Below, piece after piece: positions 56,550 to 64,000 of a stretch of DNA of 64,000 bases (positions within the stretch are counted from its first letter, which is position 1; each line of letters opens with the position of its first letter). The DNA is taken from NCBI GenBank assembly GCA_963082975.1, contig OY720344.1, positions 61,904,546 to 61,968,545 on the forward strand, read 5' to 3'. The notes beneath the pieces were generated by a model. The model saw only the letters and a list, made by a program, of their open reading frames with translations, made no database searches and had not been told where the DNA came from. The stretch is from Labia minor. Taxonomy: Eukaryota; Arthropoda; Insecta; Dermaptera; Spongiphoridae. Made by a program: the position numbers and the translations under genes.

Positions 56550-58862
56550 CTAGCTGCTCAGAGCGCCTTCGGCGCTCTTCACACCTAGACGGGGGCTCCG
56601 CCCCCTGTACCCCCGGGTGGTACATAGTATTTGGTTGAAAGTAGTAAAAGGTTTTCATCCATTTTGTTTCAATCCGTATATTACATAAAACATTCATTTC
56701 TTTTTGTGTTCTTATTTAAAAAATCTATTTTAATTTAATCAGTAAATTAATTATATATATTATTATTATTGTATATGTTATATCTATCTATCTATGTGGC
56801 TCAAAGATACTCGAAAGTTCTTGGCCGCAACAACCACATTTCTCCAATTGTCCCTATCCTAAGCCCTTGTCCCATCTCTCTTACGTCCCTTCCTACGCGT
56901 CATTGGTTTTCCAAGCGGACGTTTTCCAATCGGTCTCCCCACCAATATCTTTTTCCTCTCCCATTCTAGCCACGTGCCCTGCCTATCGCAGCTTTTTCCC
57001 TTTTATAACCCTAACTATTTCTGAAGATGCAGAGAGACCATGCAATTTCTTGTTATGCTGTCTCCCCCATTCCCCGGTGACCTCATCTTTCTTTGGCCAA
57101 TAAATGCAGGGAAGAATCCTATTCTCAAATACTCTGAATCTACTCTCATCTCCCAGGGTCATAGACCATGCCTCCCACCCATATAATGCAACAGGCAAAA
57201 TAATTTTTTTATATATTTCCTTTGATAATAATTTTGAAGAGATAAGCCTCTTTATTGCAAGATAACAAGTCGTTTCCCGATTGCAACCCCGATTTAAATT
57301 CTTCTCAAATATTATTATCCTTCGTGATTACATTCAATTTTTCTACATATTCAAATTCTACATTTTGTATCTTAAGATTTTGTATGTTAATACTCTTCCT
57401 CTTTGTTACTAAATATTTTTTCTTATCACTATTAATTTCAAACCTCCATTAATTTTTCCTCGCTATCTGCAATTGCAATTTCCTAATCTCCTATTATATT
57501 TAAGTCGTCTGGGTAACCTAACATTTTACAATTGATTTCCGCATCTTATTCTTTCTTTACTACCTTCAAGACAAATTTGAATATCAAAATTTGAAAAAGT
57601 TTATGCTGATCTATATTGAATCATGTGTATGTTTTACTAAAGTCTACAAATAATTAGTGAACAGAAATATTGAATTCGCAGTTTTTTTCCTAATATCTGT
57701 CATAATGAAAATATCTTAATTAATGTTGATCGATTTGGCCTGAACCCGCAATGATATCTCCTAATATTTCCTCCGCTTATGGTTCTTAAGTATTTTCTAT
57801 GTTATAATAGTGAAATAGAGTAATATTTCTTGATCATTACATTTTGATATTTTATTTTCATTGCTAGATTATTATTGAATATTTTTAATTATAATAAAAC
57901 TTGAGAAAATGCAAAAATAGATACTTGAGACAATTTATAAAAATTAACGCGGTATAAAACTATAGATAAATTACCAATATATACATTCATTAATAGTATT
58001 AATTTAAATTAATTGATTTATTTGTTTTTTTATTATTAAGTTCATTTATTAATTTTTTTAGATCATAGTTATTTTCCTCCCTTAAAAGAAACTTATCTAA
58101 TTCTGTGGTGCTAGGGGATTTGAAAATTATATTAGTCGCAATATGAAGATTTCGCTTACAGTTTTTCTGTCATGTCCGACCTCCGTCCAACAGTTATTTC
58201 CCTCAAGTTTCTTGATTCTCTTAATCATGTGATCTATATATTTAATTTTTTTTGATTCATTGTAATAAAATTTAAACAAATAAAAATTTTCACTTTGTTA
58301 ATTTATATAAATTTCAATTTACACTGATTGTGAGTTATACGCTTTGCCAATACTCTGAATAATTTGTGTATAGAAATATTGAATGTTCTTAGCGAGATTT
58401 TTTAACCTTTCACTTTCATATAGAAAAGAAGAAATATTCAAATATATAGAAAGAATAAATAAAAATTAAGTTAATATAAATATGATCTAAATATTTTATT
58501 AAATTAATGAAAATGGGAACTTTTAGAATAAATGATTTAATTGAATTGATATTTAAATATTAGAATTTAAAATAAAAAGGGAAATATTATAATAATTCTT
58601 TTATTGGGAATCGCTATGATAATTCATTGTTTGAAATAATTCCGCTAGGCCGACAGTGAGCCGCGAGCTGCTCTTGAATGAACAACACGGTGAATTATAT
58701 AAACTTTAAAAAATTAATTTCTGCGGTTATTGATAATATATTAATAAAATTTATAGCCTATGTTACTCTAGAGGTATATAAGAATATTGTGATGTAATTT
58801 CAAAGAAATCGGTTCAGCCAATTCTGAGTCTATAAAATAGTAATTTTCCGGACAGACAGACC

Positions 58863-58894
<32 letters not shown>

Positions 58895-59007
58895 TGAAAA
58901 ATTCTAAAGTCACTTTTGGATTCTAGAGGTCATGAAACGCGAAGATATGCAAAAATTTTTAAATTCTGAGCAATGTGCAGACAAAAACCTTTTTTTATAT
59001 ATATAGA
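56550..59007 (-). mobile_element. Non-autonomous Helitron, copy 3 (nested in copy 2)
   Basis: A 2458-base element with TC at 59007-59006 and CTAG at 56553-56550 on the minus strand. Host sequence on the two sides (ending TATTTATA at 56549, restarting TATACAATTTAATATT at 59008) joins to give a continuous match to Helitron copy 1 (27795-27830), proving insertion between A and T without duplication. Hairpins at 56577-56561 and 56605-56591. A (GACA)n run lies at 58853-58892. Similarity to copy 2 runs almost the whole length. Confidence 0.82.
56795..57550 (-). pseudogene. RTE-type LINE fragment carried in Helitron copy 3
   Basis: Same cargo as in copy 2. Here the active-site box reads LGYPDDLNIIGD, followed after stops by EEKLMEV, KYLVTKRKSINIQNLKI and EFEYVEKLNVITKDNNI, then after a frameshift PVALYGWEAWSMTLGDESRF, KKDEVTGEWGRQHNKKLHGL and SASSEIVRVIKGKKLR. 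This is the palm-to-thumb and C-terminal region of an RTE-clade enzyme. The 5' end is cut just before the active site, a typical LINE truncation, so a LINE insertion into the Helitron ancestor is as likely as capture. Confidence 0.72.
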
Positions 59008-60121
59008 TATACAATTTAATATTATTTTTTATTAATATCATATCAAAAAAAGAGAATTTATTAAAAATTAAAAATAAAAAAAGAAGCCTATTAATAAAAA
59101 ATTGAATGGTGATTTAAATATTTTATTAAATTAATTAAAATGAGACCTTTTAGAATAAATTATTTAATTGAAATGATATTTAAATATAAGAATTTAAAAA
59201 AATATTATATTCTTTGTTTGGCAATTGTTATTTAATTATGTGCAACATGATTCGACTTGCACAGAGCATCGTTATTTTTTATTAATATCACATAATAAAA
59301 ATGAATCTTTTAAACATAATAAATAAAAAAGACATTTTAATAAATTTAAAAAATATACCCAATTTAAAAATGTCAAAAATTTAAAACAACTTTATATCAT
59401 CATATTTTAATTTTTATATAATATATATATATATATATATAGTTAATTAATAATAGAGTAATTAAATTAAAATAAAAAACAAAGATAATATAATTCAGTC
59501 ATTTTAATTCAGGTTAAATAATATTTTTTTTTATTATTCAATGATAAAATTTATATATTATTATATATATATTATAGAAAAGAAGAAATATTCAATTAAA
59601 TAAAAAATAATTTAAGATAAAAATATGATCTAATAAATATTTTAATTAAATTGAGAACTTTTAGAATAAATTATTTAATTGAATTGATATTTGTATATTA
59701 GAATTTAAAATAAAAAGGGAAATATTATAATAATTCTTCGATTGGGAGTCGCTATGATAATTCATTGTTTGAAATGATTCCGCTAGGCCGACAGTGAGCC
59801 GCGAGCTGCTCTTGAATGAACAACACGGAGAATTATATAAACTTTAAAAAATTAATTTCTGCGGTTATTGATAAGATATTAATAAAATTTATAGCCTATG
59901 TTACTCTAGAGGTATATAAGAATATTGTGATGTAATTTCAAAGAAATCGGTTCAGCCAATTCTGAGTCTATAAAATAGTAATTTTCCGGACAGACAGACA
60001 GACAGACGTGAAAAATTCTAAAGTCACTTTTGGATTCTAGAGGTCATGAAACGCGAAGTTATGCAAAAATTTTTAAATTCTGAGCAATGTGCAGACAAAA
60101 ACCTTTTTTTATATATATAGA

Positions 60122-61087
60122 TTAGTATCATATGTGTGTGTGGGGATGGGATATCTTCATCCTCGCTACTCTTCAAGACTAACCCACCCTCACTGCTTAT
60201 CTGCAACAGAACACTTGGTTTTGTCGACTTCTAAGGTTTCGGTCGATCGGCTTTGTTTGCCTGTCTCGTACAATAAAACGTGATTCGCCCTGAGTGTCAG
60301 GATTTACCAAAAGAAATTGCGTGTAGCAGATGAAGAAGAGAAAAAACGCTCTCCTAAATCGACACTTAAATTACATTAGAGTAAATGAACCTGATATCGT
60401 CGTAATAAATTCAACCTAGTTTAGGAAATATATATAATACACCTTTAATAAAAAAAGGCTGTTTTTCTCTCTAACTAATTTAGTGGTTTCTTAATTCCAA
60501 TAAAAATTCACGATGATAATAAATTATTCTGAAGGAATAAATACATTTTAGTAAATAATATTATTACAATATCAAAAATCCCCATATTATTTAAAAATCT
60601 ATATTTGAAATAAAATAAATATATCAATTTGAAATATAAAATATATAAACGAACGATTAATATGCTCTCATATGAATAGAATTTTATACATTTTTTAGTT
60701 TATTAGAATTAATTGCAAAATTTTATAATTGGTCAAATAATATTCAATCTAATAAATTAATATTAAAAAAACCTATTAAGTCTATTTGAAGAGATGTTAT
60801 ATCAATATTTCTCTAAAAAAAACCTTAATTATTTTATTAGTGACCAACGATAGGAAGGGAAGATATTGTTTTCACACCAAATTTCACATGGGTAGATTTT
60901 TACATATCTCATCTTATTTAAACATAATTTATTTTTTAAAATGATATATATTTAAAATAAATGTGTATAACTTTCTTAATTCATATAAAAAATTTAATAA
61001 ATATGATAAAATGACATTAATTGAATGAAATTTTTATGATAAATTAGATAATTTAAATTGAGATTAAAATTAATATAAAGTTTATAA
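60122..61087. other. Spacer with a family A end fragment
   Basis: Bases 60838-60908 are an inverted, mutated 3' end of family A (ACCAACGATAGGAAGGGAAG, then ATTGTTTTCACACC). Bases 60150-60370 are less AT-rich, unassigned, and unlike any repeat here. The rest is AT-rich. Confidence 0.4.
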
Positions 61088-61200
61088 ATTTTAATAATCC
61101 AGCTAATTGATTAAGCATGACATGAACAGTGTCTTCGAATTGAAATAGACATCAAATGAATTCTTATTAAATGTATTATTATAAATATTAATTTATGGTT
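61088..61200 (+). repeat. Unnamed dispersed repeat, second copy
   Basis: Matches 3441-3545 in the same orientation, with a 4-base insertion (CATG duplicated) and a few substitutions. Confidence 0.65.
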
Positions 61201-61389
61201 TATTCAATAAATATATAGATTGTACATATATAAATAATAATTATTATTTAATTATATATTAAGATAAAAATACCAGAAGAGAGTATAATCATAATATAAA
61301 TCAATATACTCAATCAATTTTCTAATTCAAATTAAAGAATATTATTAAAATTAATTAATATTATTAAAACAGTTAGTAAAGTATACATT

Positions 61390-61921
61390 TTTAAACTTCT
61401 GAGCGGCTGCTGGATAATCCAGGTACTTTAAATATGAAAATTTTAAATATGGAAACTAGCGCAGCGGGTTGCCTAAATGCCAGGGGCTCTTTTTTTAGCC
61501 AGCCGCTCGAGAGGTAGTCAGTCTATCGGTGTTGGTGTGTGAGTGCGCACGCATAGCCAGGGAGCTCGGCGAGCGGCGCTGTTCCTGTCAAAATTCAACC
61601 TCGGGGTGAGGTTTATTATCATTTATTATATAACTCGATAACCAATTACAACCCTCTCAACTCCTCCTCACAATTATCATTGTAAAATTGTCACAAAATA
61701 ATTTTTCATTCTTTTCATTTAATTATATACGTATAATATAAATTCCATATGTATTTATTCTATTTAATATTAATTTAAAATATTTTTTAATTTAAATAAA
61801 TAACAAAAAAAAATAAAATTATATAGTTCTATATAAATTTATAAAAATATTTTTTCAATATATTACATAAGAATATTTTTTTTTATTTATCTTTTATATT
61901 TTATACTGGGATAATCTAAAT
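61390..61921. other. CpG-containing block and hAT insertion flank
   Basis: Bases 61430-61620 are clearly GC-richer than the surroundings (CAGCGGGTTGCC, GCCGCTCGAGAGG, GGAGCTCGGCGAGCGGCGCTG) with no long open frame. A 5' untranslated or promoter region, or an unknown repeat, are possibilities. Bases 61886-61921 are the complement of 3625-3660 and form the left flank of hAT copy 2. Confidence 0.35.
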
Positions 61922-64000
61922 CAGTGGTTCTTAAACTGTGGTCCGCGGACCCCTGGGGGTCCGCGAAGCCTTTACTGGGGGTCCGCGGTCCTCGGAAAAA
62001 AATCATCGTAAAAATATATACATATATAAATATTTAAAGTTCATTGTGTAACTATATCCTCCTAGAGAATTACGGCTATAATTTAATACTATTAATAATA
62101 CTATTTTATTTTATTAAATTGATAATTATGTCAATTAATTTTTTGTGAATAAATAAACATATATAAAAAACTATATATAAAATTTGAATTTTCATCCATT
62201 CATTCATTTAAAATCATTTTTCGATTGTTCCTTTAAAATAACCCCTCTTAGGGGCTCGGAAGGGGAGGCATATAAGGGAATTTTCTTTCACTTTGTTATT
62301 GGGGAAAACCAGGGGAGGGGACAGTCTTACCCGGAAAAACCCAAATTGTCAGCGTCCACTCTGGGGTTTTAAACAGTTTTAAAGCAAATGTTAATTATAA
62401 GTTCATTTCTCAACGAGTTGTATCTTTAAATTATTTTTATTAATGTTAATTATAAGTTCATTTCTCAACGAGTTGTATCTTTAAATTATTTTTATTAATT
62501 TAATTAATTATAATTAAATTATAGCTAATAATAGTTTATTATAGCTAATAATTTTTTTTAATTTTTAGTGTAATTTGCATGATCATTATTTTATAAAAAC
62601 ACTAAACACATTTTGCAATTTCCCAGAAAGGCTGTTTTTGAGAGTAAGTATAAGTTAGTTTTATGAATAAAAAATATTTATTTTAATAATATTTTAGAAT
62701 CAAATTACGAAATTAATAATATTTTAGAATCAAATTACGAAATTAATAATATTTTAGAATCAAATTACGAAATATATTTATTATATAAATTAATATTCAT
62801 TTAAAATGATATTAAATCATTTATTTAAAATGATTTAAAACATTTATTAAAATGATTTAAAACATTCATTTAAAATGATATTAAAACATTCATTTAAAAT
62901 CATATTAAAACATAGCTAGTAAATAATAATTCGTTATATTTATATTATATTTATATTATTGTAGTTCAATGTTAATAAATTACTCCATAAAATGGATCGT
63001 TGGCTACAAACTGGTTCAACACAGAAACGGAAAGAATCAGATGATGAGGCATCAACAGCAAACTCTACCAAGAAACGCAAAACTAGAAAATATTCGGATG
63101 ATTATTTATCATTTGGATTTACTTATATTTGCAACAATGATGTGGAAAGACCAGTCTGCGTTCTATGTCAGGAAAGTTTATCCAATGAAAGTATGAAACC
63201 TGCTAATCTCAGACGTCATTTACAAACAAAGCACAGCGAGCATGTTAGTAAGTCTATCGAATTTTTTAAAATGAAAAAAGAAGAACTTAATTCAAGTCAG
63301 AAATTGATGGTAAAGACGGGATCTGGTGGTATGAGTAAGAAAGCAGTAATGGCATCATATGAAGTAGCTCTACTTATTGCTAAAGCAGGAAAGCCGCATA
63401 ATATAGCAGAGCAATTAATTCTTCCTGCTACAAAAGTAATTACAAATATAATGTTAGGAACTAAAGCAGCAAACGATATAAATTTGATTTCATTATCAAA
63501 TGATACGGTTAAGAATAGGATTGAAGACATGTCATGTAATATAAAAGAAGAATTAATATCGAGAGTGCGCAAAAGTCACTATTACTCATTACAATTGGAT
63601 GAAAGTACTGATGTCACTAATAATGCCAATTTGTTAGCTTTCATTAGATATGAGTTTGAAAATCAAATACAAGAAGATGTATTGTTTTGTGATTCACTAC
63701 CTTCACGAACGACAGCTAATGACATATTTAACAGTTTGAATAATTTTATAACCGAAAATGAAATAGAGTGGCCAAAATGTGTTGGAATTTGCACTGATGG
63801 TGCTCGTGCAATGTCAGGTACAAGAACTGGATTGATTGCTCTTATTAAAAATGTTGCGCCTCAGGTTGTTTGGAATCATTGCTGCATTCACAGAGAATCA
63901 TTAGCAGCCAAAAATATGTCACCAGATTTGAAAAGAACATTAGACGAAGTAGTTAAAATTGTCAATTTCATTAAGGCTCGTCCACTTAATTCCAGAGTTT
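61922..64000 (+). mobile_element. hAT transposon, copy 2 (cut by window end)
   Basis: Starts CAGTGGTTCTTAAACTGTGG and is the reverse complement of copy 1 from its right end inward. From the right-end deletion of copy 1 onward, coordinates correspond by a constant sum (104721), so no insertion or deletion separates the copies over about 2 kb. It keeps a 22-base block (61966-61987) that copy 1 lacks. The expected left target duplication would be ATCTAAAT (61914-61921); the right end is outside the window. Confidence 0.92.
62992..64000 (+). CDS. hAT transposase, partial (copy 2)
   Basis: The ATG at 62992 opens a frame that runs to the window edge (336 codons), equal to the first half of the 619-residue enzyme at 39870-41729. 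It includes the BED finger (C56, C59, H76, H81) and both identified catalytic Asp residues (D203 at 63598-63600, D269 at 63796-63798). Shadow frames in other phases translate identically in both copies, which shows near-perfect nucleotide identity. Whether the second half is intact cannot be seen. Confidence 0.9.
   Translation, partial: MDRWLQTGSTQKRKESDDEASTANSTKKRKTRKYSDDYLSFGFTYICNNDVERPVCVLCQESLSNESMKPANLRRHLQTKHSEHVSKSIEFFKMKKEELNSSQKLMVKTGSGGMSKKAVMASYEVALLIAKAGKPHNIAEQLILPATKVITNIMLGTKAANDINLISLSNDTVKNRIEDMSCNIKEELISRVRKSHYYSLQLDESTDVTNNANLLAFIRYEFENQIQEDVLFCDSLPSRTTANDIFNSLNNFITENEIEWPKCVGICTDGARAMSGTRTGLIALIKNVAPQVVWNHCCIHRESLAAKNMSPDLKRTLDEVVKIVNFIKARPLNSRV

Larger units (their letters stand above)
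54398..60121 (-). mobile_element. Non-autonomous Helitron, copy 2 (split by copy 3)
   Basis: On the minus strand it starts TCTATATATATAAAAAAAGG after an A (60122 complement) and ends CTAG (54401-54398) before T. It is interrupted by copy 3 at 56550-59007. Without the insert it is 3266 bases. The 3' hairpin GAGCGCC-GAA-GGCGCTC is at 54425-54409 and the second GC hairpin at 54453-54439. Near the 5' end are a (GACA)n run (59988-60006), the phrase AAATCGGTTCAGCC (59944-59957, plus sense), and a block with GCTAGGCCGACAGTGAGCC. No Rep/helicase ORF. Confidence 0.78.

Noticed and set aside
54398..58400. Simple 2.16 kb tandem duplication
   Set aside because: Exact Helitron limits and rejoining flanks show nested insertion instead.
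1..64000. CRISPR arrays, operons, riboswitches, bacterial promoters
   Set aside because: The window is eukaryotic; the regular repeats present are microsatellites or transposon-internal tandem units without spacers.

Overview
This window looks like AT-rich, gene-poor nuclear DNA from an invertebrate, most likely an arthropod. The evidence is: long low-complexity A/T tracts, many microsatellites, one well-formed spliced exon, a mitochondrial-type insert that reads sensibly only with AGA/AGG as serine, and transposons of types common in arthropods (mariner, hAT, Helitron, RTE, Jockey and R4/Dong LINEs, a Penelope-like repeat). There is no bacterial-style gene organisation, no operon and no CRISPR array. 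I do not name a species.

Layout. 1-9 kb: intergenic DNA with one probable host exon (4549-4748, minus), a very weak possible terminal exon (130-303, minus), a composite repeat called here family A, a 0.7 kb inverted-arm element with a Penelope-like motif, and a tRNA-headed SINE-like unit. 9.5-16.1 kb: an unidentified 272-residue ORF, a 5'-truncated LINE on the minus strand, an internally deleted Jockey-like LINE on the plus strand, a dispersed repeat (family D) and a 561 bp mariner deletion derivative. 16-25.4 kb: a decayed minus-strand LINE split by a fold-back mariner, a probable NUMT with ND4L, a LINE tail fragment and a second family A copy. 26-33.6 kb: hAT-type MITEs, a 1.7 kb non-autonomous Helitron, a second Helitron 5' end with a tRNA-like segment, and a third family A copy. 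34.9-38 kb: family D again, a TIR element and microsatellites.

39-64 kb holds the clearest transposition history. A complete 3.29 kb hAT transposon with an intact 619-aa BED-finger transposase sits inside a dead mariner gene and is flanked by a perfect 8 bp target duplication. A near-identical copy in the opposite orientation begins at 61922 and runs off the window. Between them lie other hAT remnants, an R4/Dong-type LINE inserted in a (TAA)n microsatellite, small TA- and 8 bp-TSD MITEs, and a pair of nested Helitrons (56550-59007 inside 54398-60121). The Helitrons have exact A^T junctions and all carry the same piece of an RTE-type reverse transcriptase.

The genes do not form a pathway. 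Apart from the 4.6 kb exon, essentially everything with recognisable coding content is a mobile element or a relic of one. The only coding sequence that looks able to make a full-length enzyme is the hAT transposase, which could act on its own copies and on MITEs with related ends. I see no convincing new molecular system. The most interesting points are the recent hAT activity, the Helitron nesting with shared cargo, the TAA-targeted LINE, the NUMT, and the hammerhead-like motif in the inverted-arm element.
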